A stretch of 64,000 nt of DNA from Ancistrus triradiatus. Lineage: Eukaryota > Chordata > Actinopteri > Siluriformes > Loricariidae. The notes under the pieces were generated by a model, which ran no database searches, had not been told where the DNA came from, and saw nothing but the letters and a program-made list of their open reading frames with translations. A program made the position numbers and the translations under genes. This document shows positions 1-11,052 of the stretch, in pieces (position 1 is the first letter of the stretch; every line of letters begins with the position of its first letter). The DNA is taken from NCBI GenBank assembly GCA_025084515.1, contig JAJAGP010000043.1, positions 62,001 to 126,000 on the forward strand, written 5' to 3'.

Positions 1-99
1 TGCAGTTCCAGAAAAGCAATGAATGAATTAATAGCTGTATTTAAACGTAAATACATTTACTCTAATACTGCATACAGTTTAACTTTCTAGAAACAGCTT

Positions 100-300
100 T
101 CATTTGCTAAGGTACTCCGGTTTTCTCCTACATTCCAAAGACGTGATTAGGTCATTTGGTGTCTCTAAAGTGCCCAAGTGTGAGAGAGTGACTGTGTGTC
201 TGTGCATTGTGATGGACTCTTGATCTAGCTAGGGTTGCTTCCAGCCAGGGCTGCCAATTACATCCTGCCTCCATGTGACACTGAGGTTTAAGCAAGGATG
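100..300 (+). repeat. Interspersed repeat, family R1 (degenerate)
   Basis: A diverged copy of a short teleost interspersed repeat. It has the recognisable run of CTCCTACATTCCAAAG followed by a GTGTGTCTGTGCATTGTGATGGA-type block and a CCAGCC-rich tail. Matching pieces occur at 12868-12962, 20060-20215 and, on the other strand, 60410-60490. No coding capacity is visible. The superfamily is not resolved: it could be a SINE or the 3' tail of a LINE. Confidence 0.5.
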
Positions 301-713
301 TAAAGTTAGTGAGAGTGAAATGTATATGATATACACTATATAGTTTTTTTAAAACAAAAATGGGTATTCTGTCATAATATTACATACTGCTCACTCCACC
401 CAACCTAACGCATCATAGACACTACCTTTTCATCTGTAACACTCTGTAACTGTCCCTCTTACAGCTCCCACTCTGTGCCTATGAGAGCTGTGCATTTACT
501 AGCAGGCAAACCAGCAACTGAAGTTTGGCTTCACTTTGAAAGAAAACAAAAGTGCTAAATGCAATCTGTGAGAAAGGTTGATCAGTTGTATAGGAGGTTG
601 CAGCTCCAACAGGGAAAAACACCTAAAGCACCATCATGATATTGAGCTTCAGCAGAGTACCAAGTTTGACCGACTGCAGTGTGCTAGTTCGAGTGCTGCA
701 TTATCTGGGAGGG
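301..713. other. Unassigned sequence
   Basis: No recognisable gene, repeat or long open frame. Base composition is ordinary and AT-rich. Confidence 0.5.
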
Positions 714-1120
714 TCTAAACGCCTAATGTGGTTTAATGTCATAAAATAATGACCTAGGAAAACAAAACTTGTTTCAATTACTACTGGTGATAAGTAATAT
801 CTACTGCTGAAATGATGAGCCTGCGATCCAAAAGGAAAGTAATAATGTTTACATCAAGCCTTTTACTTATACTATAATTGGTTTAAATAGGAAGAAAAAA
901 GTGTAATGTAAAAATATTATTTTATATTACTTAACGCTTTTTTTCTTCCAATTTAAACCAATTAAAAGGCTAAATGAACCAAGTAAAAGGCTTGATGTGA
1001 AAACGATGACTTTCCCTTTGGACCACATGTTTGTCATTTCATCAGTAGAGAGTACTTATGACCAGTAGTACCTTAAAGAACCTTGGTGTTTCTAGGTCAG
1101 TACTTTACTACATTAAGCCT
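714..1120. mobile_element. Foldback (long inverted repeat) element
   Basis: The two halves are imperfect reverse complements. The left arm (about 720-900) ends in TTGGTTTAAATAGGAAG and the right arm (about 940-1120) starts with CTTCCAATTTAAACCAA. Paired blocks continue outward: TACATCAAGCCTTTTACTT with its complement, ACTGCTGAAATGATGA with TCATTTCATCAGTAG, and GACCTAGGAAA with TTTCTAGGTC. The unpaired centre is about 40 bp and AT-rich. There is no coding sequence, as expected for a nonautonomous foldback element. Its superfamily is unknown. Confidence 0.7.
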
Positions 1121-1240
1121 TGTTAAGCTTTTCACTTAAAATAGGTTTAAATGGGAAGAAAAAATCTTAAAATAAAAATGATTACAATGTAGAAATGACA
1201 GACCACAAGTAGAGTCTAACATCTGACAAGCACAAGCAGT
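1121..1240 (+). repeat. Third partial copy of the foldback arm
   Basis: The text CACTTAAAATAGGTTTAAA followed by TGGGAAGAAAAAATC repeats the inner end of the left arm at 865-900 in the same orientation. It lies directly outside the palindrome, so the structure is left arm, right arm, left-arm piece. Confidence 0.5.
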
Positions 1241-2054
1241 TGTCATGGTGTCATTGTCCACCCTCCAGTCACTGTTTTCACCTTCACTACACATCCCTGT
1301 CTCTGGCCGGACCATGTCCAGCTACTGTCGCCTTCGTTTGCTGTTGTGTCATGAATGAGAAACCTGGACCTCTACAGACTGGAACCATACTGGCTTTCTC
1401 GATGAATCCAGGGTCCGTTTGGGATCCAACGGTCAGGTTTGAGTGTAGAGACCTCATGGTGAGCACTTCGATGTGAATGCTTGCTGTGTAGAGACACGCT
1501 GCCCCAACTACTAGTGTGATGTTCTAGGGAGCTATCGCATACGACAGTCGGTCACCCCTAGCAGTGATATGAGGGACACTAAACGTTCAACGATACATGC
1601 AGGACATCCTGCGGCCATGTGTTGGCTGTCATAGCAGGGCTTCCAACTGGCATTTTTGGCAAGATAATGCTCACCCACACACAGAAAGGGTTTCTCAAAA
1701 ATATGTTTTTGACATTGCAACACTACCTTGGCCTGGTCACCAGATTTATCATCAATCGAGCATACATTGGACTAGCTGGGAGCTTCGGCAATCTACAAGT
1801 GTGCAGGGTCTACAGGATATCAGATGGAACCTGTATGCCTCCATGCCCAGTCGTATCTCATCTTGTATTCAGGCTAGAGGTGGGCCAAAAGGGTACTAGA
1901 GCCTCCTTTCAATTGTACAGTGTTCCCCAATAAACATATTCTTTTGATCTAATTCTGTAATAACTTATATATCATTATTACATTCACACATATTAAGTTT
2001 CATTCGATCCCAACAAGTCCTTCTTGGTGCATTAGTTTTTTTTGTCAATGAATG
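1241..2054 (+). mobile_element. Tc1-like transposon remnant, family I (5' part missing)
   Basis: The plus strand carries the middle and C-terminal parts of a Tc1 transposase, then a 3' untranslated stretch and a terminal repeat that ends in TTTTTTTTGTCAATGAATG next to a TA at 2055. At 1597-1899 the frame reads WQDNAHPHTERVSQ, the second catalytic aspartate block, and it ends in the ARGG-x-x-GY C-terminus usual for Tc1 proteins. Upstream, DESR (about 1402) is the first catalytic block in a different frame. The DNA-binding half and the left inverted repeat are absent. Several frameshifts make it a pseudogene. Confidence 0.8.
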
Positions 2055-2887
2055 TATTTTACATGTAGTGATGAAGGAATATGCAGTAAATAAGCAGAAA
2101 ATGTCCTATACGGCTGAATTAAGAAGTATATTTTCACACACCTCCACAGCAGACATGACCTTCCAAAACTGTCTTCCGACAAAACAAAAGAGCAGACATT
2201 AAAATCAGTCAACGGCGCCAAGCAGCAATCATCCGTAACGTGTTTTTCCCTTGACACCCAGCATTTCAGCATTATCTCTCAAGACCGAGACCATGGATTA
2301 CACATACTTTTAATCAAAGACTTTTAAAAAATTTAACAAAAACATTAAGCCTTCTCTTATTTCCTCTGTGTACCATATCGGTGTGTTAATAGATTGTTCA
2401 CAGCGCTCATCAAGGCTGAGCTACATTTCTGCGCAGCACATAATAGGAGCTACATCTGCCGAGGTGATTAAAAGCAGTGTTATTGCGAAACAGCGGTACT
2501 GTGTTAAAGAATCACAGTGAGGTTGTAACGACCAGGTGCAGCTGGGGGAAGGTGACATTACTGCCATGCTGTCACGCCATCGCACTGTCACTCCTTATCT
2601 CAGGCTAGTGCTGTGCTTGCCCACCAGCTTCTGCCCTCTCCTTTTGTACTCGGACACAATGTTTTTTGATTGAGCCATCCTTGCCATAATGGCGACTCAC
2701 ATGGGAGCGAACGAGATAAAGACACGGATCATGAACCTGATCCTTCCATCTCCAATGGGCCGAGAGTGCTTCTGTCGACCTTTTGCATGGTTAGCGTTCA
2801 TGCAAAATCACAGAGACAGGCGAAGTGGTATTTCAGATAGGTGCATTGCCATTGACAATTACATAAGCCATTTAAAACATTAAAATA
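2055..2887. other. Unique block, moderately GC, with paired octamer-like motifs
   Basis: No transposon similarity or convincing exon is visible. From about 2390 the sequence is less AT-rich than its surroundings. At 2781-2789 TTTTGCATG is followed ten bases later by its exact reverse complement CATGCAAAA (2799-2807). Each half overlaps the POU/octamer core ATGCAAA. Such a block could be a conserved regulatory element, but no comparison was possible. Confidence 0.3.
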
Positions 2888-4303
2888 CAACCCCAAATCA
2901 GAAAAGGTTGGGAGGGTATGGAAAATGCTAATACAGAATATATACAGTTTTCCTTACATTTGGCTTGACTTTTATTTCATTGCAGATGAAATAAATAAAT
3001 TCATTCTGGTCAACTTCATTTCATTTGATAATAAACATACATTCCTGCATTTCAGGCCTTCAACACATTCCAAAAAAAGTTGAAATGGGGCAATTTAAGG
3101 CTAGTAATGAGGGAAAAAACTAAATAATGATGTTGATGATGATGATTTTAAACAGGTGATGTCAACAGGTGATTATAATCATGATTTCGTAAAAAAATCA
3201 GTATCCACAAAAGGCTGAGTCTTTAAGGAGTAAATCAGTTTATCAATGAATGTGTAAGAATATTGTTAAAATGTTTAAAAACAATGTTTCTCAAATAAAG
3301 ACTGGCAGGGATTTCTATATTTCATATATTTGATTCTGATTTGGCTTGTTTTGCATTGTCTTGTTGAAAAATGCTTGGATGTCCCTGGAAAAGATGTCGT
3401 CTTAAAGGCAGCTTATGTTGCTCTAAAATCTCAGTGTACTTTTCTGCATCAATGCTGCATCACAGAAGTGTAAATGACCATTGCCCAGGGCCCTGACCCA
3501 GCCCCATACCATGATAGACCCTGACTTTTGGACTTGTAGCTGGTAACAGTCTTCAGAAGTTTCCAGAAAAGATCAGGGAAAAATACACGTTTCCACTGTG
3601 TGATGGTCCATCCCAGATGCCTCTGAGCACAGAGAAGTCAACACTGCTTCTGGACATGGTTACCATTTGGCTTCTTTTTTGCACAGTAATGTTTAAGTGG
3701 CATTTGTGAATGTAACCCTGTATTGTAGTGCTTGGAAAAGGCTTGCCAAAGTAAGCTTAGGCTTGTGCCTTTGCCCTTTATGCAGTGAGATTCCACCAGA
3801 TTCCTTAAATTGTTTAATGATATTATGCACTATAGAGGGATAAATATGTAAATCCCATCCAGTCTTTCTTTGAAGAACATAATTTTTGAAATGCTTAAAA
3901 ACATTCTGAAACATTTGTTGATAAACTGGAGATCCTCTGCCCATCTTTACTCCTCAAAGACTCAGCCTTTCGTGAATGCTGCTTTTGTCCCAAATCATGA
4001 TTATAATCACCTGTTGACATCACCTGTTTGAAATCACATCATTATTTACTTTTTTCTACCTCATTACTAGCCCTAAATTGCCCCTGTCCCAACTTTTCTG
4101 AATGTGTTGCAGGCCTGAAACGCAGGAATGGATGTTTATTAATAAATGCATTCAAGTTGACCAGAAAAAAATAAAAAACATGAAATATCTTTGGTTCAGA
4201 CTGTCTGCAATGCAATAAAAGTCAAAGGAAATGTAAGGAACACTGCATATAGTTTTTTTTTTGCATTTTCCATACCGTCCCCACTTTTTCTGATTTGGGG
4301 TTG
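2888..4303 (-). mobile_element. Tc1-like transposon, family A, with duplicated 5' ends
   Basis: The element begins CAACCCCAAATCAGAAAAGG and ends with the complementary CTGATTTGGGGTTG. It is flanked by TA at 2886-2887 and at 4304-4305, the standard Tc1 target duplication. The transposase lies on the minus strand. The left end is not the normal 3' end: from about 3060 to 3320 it carries a plus-strand copy of the 5' leader and start of the coding region (the same text as the complement of about 3840-4080). The inverted repeats are therefore over 400 bp, against roughly 180 bp in the related fragment at 11271. Confidence 0.88.
3340..3946 (-). pseudogene. Tc1 transposase remnant, family A
   Basis: The N-terminus is open from 3944 to 3693 and reads MGRGSPVYQQMFQNVFKHF, then a helix-turn-helix core around SIVHNIIKQFKESGG. 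Further left the minus strand still shows the central region (a TRTFGS-like stretch with methionine-valine-tryptophan-glycine near 3500) and a corrupted second catalytic block near 3345-3390. The frame is broken several times and the last third of the gene is missing, replaced by the inverted 5'-end copy. It is not functional. Confidence 0.75.
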
Positions 4304-5274
4304 TAGATGAGAAAACAGATGTACACTGTCCAAGAAAATCTTATCACTGACTTTTCAACTTCCTCGCTCTGGTGAGAGATACACAATTAGAACTAAGGGT
4401 GATTACAAAACACCTAACTTTTATTGTTTTTTTTTTTATTTTTAGGAAATAGATAGTTTTCATGCTGGGATTACAAAGATGATTATGCATGAGGCAATTA
4501 TGATTATGAACCATAAGTCATTCCCTTACCAAACCTTGTTTGGCTGCACATATTAAAAGCTGGCTTATTTGGAGGGTAACATCAAAAACAGATCATGCTA
4601 CATGAACACTGTTTATTTCCTTGTCTCATCCGAATGAGACGTGCCCTCAAAACAAGCACAGCAGAACAAAGGATTGTACAGATGAAAGCAAATTTCCATC
4701 AAGTTTGAACTACATTTAATATTTTTTGGCAACTTCATCTTGATTGCTTGCTACATTTCATTTCTCGAATAATGTTGAGAGCTGTTTGCTTGAGCTCTTG
4801 AATTAGTTTTGTCTTATGTGTTCTTATGTACAGCATGTTTCTTGGTTAATGTGTGTTGCTGAAAGAAACTTGTGTAGGTGCTACACAATGATTCATATGG
4901 CAAATGATGACTTTTTAATAGCACTAGTGTGTCTTACAGTCTTCGTGAGACGGTAATGTGATGCTGAGGTAATCAGCCAGAGATTGTAACAGATGGAGAA
5001 AGGTTCACTGGAGACAGGTTTGTGTTGAACTTTGACTTTATAATTTGTCCAAAGCCAGTGTTGTATAAAGTACTGTTTGAATAGGCTGTGTTCGGTAGAC
5101 ACATGGTAGGGGTAAAAATGATGTTCATTAGAATCCTAGATGTTACTTAACCGAAATCGTTTGAAGAGAAAGAAGTAACATAAGAAGGGGGAGGCTGATA
5201 TAACATAACTAATTTGTATGTCAAGCATGCTGGACCATATATCTGCTAAGTAACTTATTATTCATACAGAAACA
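4304..5274. other. Unassigned AT-rich sequence
   Basis: Nothing recognisable apart from short homopolymers. I see no transposon ends, exons or RNA genes. Confidence 0.5.
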
Positions 5275-5297
5275 CTATCTATCTATCTATTTATCTA
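5275..5297 (+). repeat. (CTAT)n microsatellite
   Basis: Five imperfect tetranucleotide units lie immediately before a Tc1 remnant. Confidence 0.8.
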
Positions 5298-5300
5298 CAG

Positions 5301-6175
5301 TAAAGCATATATATGGTGCACCTGTTCAACTGCTAGTTAATGCAAATATCTAATCAGCCAATCACATGGCAGCATGTATAGATGTATACATGGTCAACAT
5401 AACCATGAATTTAAAACAAAGCATCAGAATGGGGAAAAGGATGTTTTAAGTGATTCTGAGTGTGGAATGGTTGTTGGTACTAGATGGGCCGATCTGAGAA
5501 TTTCAGAAAATGCTGATCTACTGGGATTTTCACACACAGCCATCTCTAGGGTTTGCTGAAAGTGGTCCAAAAAAAGAGAATCTATCCAGGGAGCGGTAAT
5601 TCTCTGGGCAAGTTTTCCTTGTTGATGCCAGTGGTCAGTGGAGAATGGACAGACTGGTTTGAGCTGATAGAAAGGCAACAGTAATTAAAATAACAACTCA
5701 TTATGACCAAGGTATGCAGAAGAGCATCTCTGAATGCACAGCAGAAGGCTGCACAGGTGCAACTCCTGTCAGATAACAGGTAATTGAGGCTACAATTCAC
5801 AATTGAAGATTGGAAAAACATTACCAGGTCTGTCTCATTTACTGCTGCGTCATTCGGGTGGTAGGGTCAGAATATGTCGTAAATAACGTGAAAGCATGGA
5901 TCCATCCTGCCTTCTATCAGGATGCTGCTGGTGGTGTAATGGTGGGGGATTTTCTTGGCACACTTTGTTTCTCTTAATACCAATTCAACATTGTTTAAAT
6001 GCCAGAGCCAACCTGAGTATTGTTGCTGACCACGTCCATCTCTTTATGACCACAGTGTACCATCTTCTGATGGCTACTATCAGCAGAATAGCATATATCA
6101 CAAATCTCAAATGATCTCAAACTAGTTTCTCGACCATGACAATGAGTTCAAGTCAATACGACCTCTTGGCCTGAA
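5301..6175 (+). mobile_element. Tc1-like transposon remnant, family H
   Basis: Begins just inside the inverted repeat at GGTGCACCTGTTCAACTGC (5315). The leader follows, then a transposase that can be followed in pieces: an N-terminal helix-turn-helix stretch around 5440-5560 (SGMVVGTRWADLRISE, then DLLGFSHTAISRV), a middle region to about 5800 and a central region around 5890-6110. The copy stops near ATGACAATGAGTTC at 6136, before the third catalytic residue, so the 3' quarter and right TIR are lost. Many stops are present. Related copies are at 22450-22860 and 41728-42520. Confidence 0.82.
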
Positions 6176-6460
6176 ACATAGCTTTAATATTATTACACAA
6201 TATTATCAAACTATTATTATATCATTGTATTACTTCTTTTTTTGCTTTGTTGTCATTTTCATGACGGTTTGGCATTATTTAATATGTATTTATTATTTGC
6301 ATAAACAGCCAAGTTACTAGTGCATCAAATTTGACCCATATTGCCGCAGATGTTAACTCTTTTTAAAAAGGCATTTAAAAAAGATAATTATAAAAATATG
6401 TTTACTGTATTCAGTAAGCTATTGTTAAGGATGTAAATAAAAGTATGTTCCACACAACTA
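6176..6460. other. AT-rich unassigned sequence
   Basis: Very AT-rich, with no clear gene or repeat boundary. Confidence 0.5.
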
Positions 6461-6507
6461 AACTTGAAAACAGGTCAAATTTGACTCAAACACAGTAGAA
6501 GGGTTAA
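6461..6507. mobile_element. Possible piggyBac-like terminal fragment
   Basis: The stretch ending CACAGTAGAAGGG followed by TTAA (6504-6507) has the CCCTTC-type end and TTAA target of piggyBac MITEs. A short palindrome GTCAAATTTGAC lies inside. The partner end was not found, so this is tentative. Confidence 0.3.
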
Positions 6508-6882
6508 ATATGATGCTCCTTGACAAATATCTAGAGCACAGTTGATAACTTAGGTCTTTATATGTTCAACAAATGCTCAGTTGTCATATCTGAGTAAAAT
6601 TAAGTTCGCTTTTCCCACAGAAGTAGCCCAAGTAAAATAATATCATCAGAGGAATTATTTTTATAGTGCGTTTACAGGGTATTTTAATAAAATAAATGTA
6701 GGTAAATATGTCCCTATTTTCTGAAGTTATGTTATTTGCATTAGATTACATTAGGAATACATTTATGTTTGCAGTGCTTTAAATGACCTTTCTTATATGT
6801 AAGAAACCACAGAATACTGAAAAAGGCAGATTCTTATTTGTTTGAGTAGATGGCTATAATGTGGTAGCAATTTTAATACAGT

Positions 6883-7040
6883 GGTACCTTGGTTCTTGAC
6901 CACGTTTGAACTCCTTGAATTTGGTTTTTGATGCATTTTGACTAGAAAAATTTGACTTGCTTCTTGTCATTTGCTTGGTACTTGGCAAACTTACTTAAAT
7001 TCATATGAGCTGGTTGTTTCGGCTGAAACTCGATTCACAA
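6883..7040. mobile_element. Pogo/Tigger-like MITE end
   Basis: A TA followed by CAGTGGTACCTTGGTTCTTG (from 6880) is the terminal pattern of a teleost nonautonomous element. The opposite end of the same family appears at 45065-45085 as TGAGGTACCACTG then TA. The interior is degenerate and uncoded. Assignment to pogo/Tigger rests on the CAGT start and TA target only. Confidence 0.45.
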
Positions 7041-7439
7041 TTCAGGTTCACAATAGCCCTTGCTCAAAGAAGATCTCCACTGTGTTTATTCTGTTTTTCT
7101 TGATTTTTACTTCTAACTAACTATATTCTTAGTGCAAATAAGTCTCCATAGGTCCTAAAAAGGTTAGTTTATAAGAGCCAGCTAAAAGCAAAACAGGAAT
7201 TGAATGCTCCAGAACACAGGCTGCAGTTAACTTAAAAGCCATGGTAGCACCCTGAGTTCACCAATAGAGTAAGTGTTTTGCTTTTCCCTTTCAATACAAA
7301 TATTTCATTAAATTTGAGAAAATTGCAAAATAGAAGCATTTTCATTAGTTATTGTCAGACCTTCGGCCCCCACTGTATGTAAATTATGATCATATTGAAG
7401 CACAAGCCCATAAAACTGTGTTGTGCTGTTTAAATCATT
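7041..7439. other. Unassigned sequence
   Basis: May be the interior of the preceding MITE, but I could not align it to anything. No gene seen. Confidence 0.4.
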
Positions 7440-7895
7440 GCTTTAGTATGAAGTTTGTCCCTCCCTTGCTGCTACAACAACATTCAATCTTCTGAGAAGG
7501 GTTTCCAGTAGATTTTTGAACATAACTGAAGTCAGGCACTGAAGTTGGACAATGATCTCAAAGCTGTCTCATGAAGTTAAGGTCAAGGTTCTGTGCAAGC
7601 TAGCAAAGTTCCCAGTAAAGTTGACAAACCATTTATTTATGGACTTTGTTTCAGTGGGTCAGGGCAGAAAGTTGAACAGAGATGCTGGAAGGGGTTGAAG
7701 CACTGAGGTGGAAACTTATGAAGGTGTCATTCTGAGACTCACTGAGGTGTCTAATACAATCCATTCTATTGCCTCTATATGTCTCTGAAATTTTTAAGCT
7801 TGTATATTTCATATTATGATCTTGTTGGCATTGAGTGTGGCTGAAACAACAAATGTAACTAATTATATGGGGTGTCTAAATACTTTGGACGAAGC
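7440..7895 (-). mobile_element. Old Tc1-like remnant, family F-type
   Basis: On the minus strand this follows the usual 3'-to-5' order of a Tc1 copy in fragments. GCTACAACAACATTCAATCT (7471) matches the transposase C-terminal end, GAAGTCAGGCACTGAAGTTG (7530) matches the segment just before it, and GGGGTGTCTAAATACTTTGG (7870) matches the inverted repeat seen at 15871. Large parts of the transposase are deleted. It is one of the oldest Tc1 copies in the window. Confidence 0.55.
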
Positions 7896-8696
7896 TGACA
7901 TTGTAGGAGCTAAAGCTGAAAATTAGACCAGCAATTGTGTCTATATCCATGTATTCTAAGCTCTTTTTAATTTTATTTTTTGATAATATGTCTCCCCAGC
8001 CTATTTTCCTCCTAATGGGGAATATTGTAAAAGGTCACATTATAAATAAGCCCAACAATAGCACAGGGATTGCGATAATCCCTCTGGAGAAATGAAAATA
8101 AGAAGTGAGAAAAAAGGCGGCTTGTGTCTATATATGCATTTGTAAGTCAGTACAAGCTTTTTACCAGACAGTATAAAAGGCAAACTGTGACCAGAGAGAA
8201 GTAGCATAGCATTTAATAGCCAGTATCTTCCCATTTTTTATTTCTGGCAGTCTTACACACTTTTGAAATGTCCACCACAATGTTGGTCCATTTCTCTGAT
8301 GTATGAAAATTTAAACCACAAAGACTTCATGGTTTACTCTCACTCTTTTCTCTGCCAAAGGTAAATAATACACCCGGGGGATAAGAAAGGCTCATGGCGG
8401 AATAGAAACCTGAGCCACAGTGATCTTTCCCGGTTCTCCTGGGCATGGTGGAAGGGGCAATTATTGCCACTTGCCTTGAGCTTCGTCACTGTGGGACCCA
8501 TTAACGAGCCAATAATGCATGCTACTGTACTTCAGAGCTGCAAATGGTAGATCAGCTGTAATGAGGTGTCCCATGTTCACAGAGTCTGTTCCTTTTATGC
8601 TGAAACAATCACTTCTATTAGTTTATGTGCACAGAGACCCATTTTACACATGAGTTATGCCTATAGTTGGATGAATAATATGTTTTCACATGTTTT
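7896..8696. other. Unassigned sequence
   Basis: No mobile element recognised. A short moderately GC section at 8370-8560 contains GGGCAATTATTGCC (8456-8469), an exact 14-bp palindrome with an ATTA core. There is no evidence of an exon. Confidence 0.4.
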
Positions 8697-8945
8697 AACC
8701 CTGTTTTATGGTGGTCAGGGTCACGGGAAATGATGGGATTCTATATCCCCGGAGAGCACAGGATGCAGAGGCAAGCATGCACTGTAAAGGATGCCAGGCC
8801 ATTACAGGGGATGGACACATGATTCCCCAGCCCTTCACTGAGACACAGACAATCATGTCTGAATTTAATGCCCTGACCTGGCTGGAAGAACTCAAACAGA
8901 GGTCCCTGCAGTAATGGGCCAGTGTATTAGACTGCTGCTCCACCT
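8697..8945 (-). repeat. tRNA-derived SINE, family R2
   Basis: Read on the minus strand, a tRNA-like head lies at the right end (A-box-like AGCAGTCTAATACACT, then a degraded B box). A body follows, then a tail with GTGACCCTGACCACCATAAA. Another copy lies at 26998-27193 in the same orientation. It is noncoding, and both open frames across it are chance. Confidence 0.5.
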
Positions 8946-9446
8946 GAACACCACCAACAATAAAAGAATATTCAAATTATATAATCATGGCTATCTTTAC
9001 CAGCTTATTTTAACTCTAGAAGAAGTAGAATTCATGCTCATATAAGTGGTAGATGGCTCCAGACACCACAAACTGAAAGTGGAAGCACCAGAGCAGAGCC
9101 ATAACTCCTTGACTCCCGACCAGAACAGGAGTTTGGATTTTAAAACTTGCATGCTTTAATGATATAAGATGCACACCCACAGAAGTGGTCTGAAAGATCA
9201 TAGATAAAGGCCAGATCTACTACAGACATGCTTACTTCTAGCAAAACCCTAACGTGTCCGAATAAACTAAACCATGACCATGACTCACTTGTATTTACTT
9301 TCAAAGCACTCTCAAGAGACACAGGTGATGAGCAGCAGCCACTGCAAAACGGAAATTGAAGTGCAAACATACATCTGCTGCCAAACTGAAGAGCATAACT
9401 TTGGTTGAAAGAAAAGGTTGTTCTTAGAACAAGAACTGCTTGGATC
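8946..9446. other. Unassigned sequence
   Basis: Two overlapping short open frames on the minus strand have no recognisable domain. Nothing else seen. Confidence 0.4.
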
Positions 9447-9448
9447 TA

Positions 9449-11050
9449 CAGTGGTGTGAAAAAGTGTTTGCCCCCTTCCTGATTTCCTCTTTTTTCATGT
9501 TTGTCACACTTAAGTGTTTCGGAACATCAAACCAATTTAAAAATTAAACAATGACAACACAAGTAAACACAAAATGCAGTTTTTAAATGAAGGTGTTTAT
9601 TATTAAGGGCGAAAAAAATCCAAACCTACATAGTCCTGTGTGAAAAAGCCCCCTAAACTTAATAACTGGTTGGGCCACAACTGCAACCAAGCATTTCTGA
9701 GAACTTGCAAGGAGTCTTTTACTGCGTTGTGGAGGATTTTTGGCCACTCTTTGGCCATTCTTTGCAGAATTGTTGTAATTCAGCCACATCTGAGGGTTTT
9801 TGAGCATGAACGGCCTTTTTTAGGTCATGCCACAGCATCTCAACAGGATTCAGGTCAGCACTTTGACTACGCCACTCCAAAGTCTTAATTTTGTTTTTCT
9901 TCAGCAATTCAGAGGTGGACTTGCTGGTGTGTTTTGGATCATTTTCCTGCTGCAGAACCCAAGTTAATTTCAGCTTGAGGTCACGAACACATGGCCGGAC
10001 ATTCTCCTTCAGGATTTTTTGGTAGACAGCAGAATTCATAGTTTCATTTATCACAGCAAGTCTTCCAGGTCCTGAAGCAGCAAAACAGCCCCAGACCATC
10101 ACACTACCACCACCATATTTTACTGTTGCTATAATGTTCTTTTTCTGAAATGCTGTGTTACTTTTACACCAGATGTAATGGGACACACACTTTCCAAAGA
10201 GTTCAACTTTTGTCTTGTAAGTCAACAGAATGTTTTCCCAAACTTCTCGGGGATCATCAAGATGTGTTCTGGAAAAATTGAGACGAGCTTTTTGTTCTTT
10301 TTGCTCAGCAGTGGTTTTTGTCTTGGAACTCTGCCATGCAGGCCATTTTTGCCCAGTCTCTTTCTTATTGTGGAGGCATGAACACTGACCTTAACTGAGG
10401 CAAGTGGGGCCTGCAGTTCTTTGGATGTTGTTGTGGGGTCTTTTGTGACCTCTTGGATGAGTCGTCGCTATGCTCTTGGGGTAATTTTGGTCGGCCGGCC
10501 ACTCCTGGGAAGGTTCACCGCTGTTCCATGTCTTCACCATTTGTGGATAATGGCTCTCACTGTGGTTTGCTGGAGTCCCAAAGCTTTAGAAATGGCTTTA
10601 TAACCCTTTCCAGACTGATAGATTTCAATTACTTTCTTTTTCCATTGTTCCTGGATTTCTCTGGATCTCAACATGATGTGTAGCTTTTAAGGATCTTTTG
10701 GTGTACTTCACTTTGTCAGACAGGTCCTATTTAAGTGATGTTCTGATTGAGAACAGGTGTGGCAATAATCAGGCCTGGGTGTGGCTATGAGACAGTGAAC
10801 TCAGATGTGATAAACCATAGTTATGTTTAACAAGGGGGGCAATCACTTTTTCACACAGAGCCAATTAAGTTTGTATTTTTTTTCTCCCTTAATAATAAAT
10901 ACTTTCATTTAAAAAAATGCATTTTGTGTTTACTTGTGTTGTCTTTGACTAATATTTAAATTGGTTTGATGTTCCGAAATGCGTAAATGTGACTAACATG
11001 CAAAAAAAATAGTAAATCAGTAAAGGGGGAAAACACTTTTCACACCACTG
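9449..11050 (-). mobile_element. Complete Tc1-like transposon, family B
   Basis: The ends are CAGTGGTGTGAAAAAGTGTT (left) and its imperfect complement finishing CACTTTTCACACCACTG (right). They are flanked by TA at 9447-9448 and 11051-11052. The length is 1602 bp, normal for Tc1. The inverted repeats continue inward for about 150 bp, with GGAACATCAAACCAATTTAA paired against its complement near 10950. The transposase is on the minus strand. Both ends and the target duplication are intact, so this copy arrived by ordinary transposition and then decayed. Confidence 0.93.
9710..10674 (-). pseudogene. Tc1 transposase, family B, inactivated
   Basis: The start codon is at 10674. The N-terminus reads MLRSREIQEQWKKKVIEIY, then SGKGYKAISKALGL and a second helix-turn-helix after the GRPTKITPRA motif, as in Tc1 proteins. 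A stop interrupts the linker (HKW, stop) and another follows ITPRA. The catalytic core is open from 10225 to 9719. The first catalytic block, normally WSDET, reads LTYKT, so the aspartate is a tyrosine. The second, normally QQDNDPKH, reads QQENDPKH, aspartate to glutamate. The third, NPVEMLWHDLK, keeps its glutamate. The C-terminus is shifted into another frame after residue KSGQK. Confidence 0.9.
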
Positions 11051-11052
11051 TA

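Noticed and set aside
8695..8943. Two opposed 68-82 codon frames as small genes
   Set aside because: They coincide exactly with a tRNA-derived SINE.
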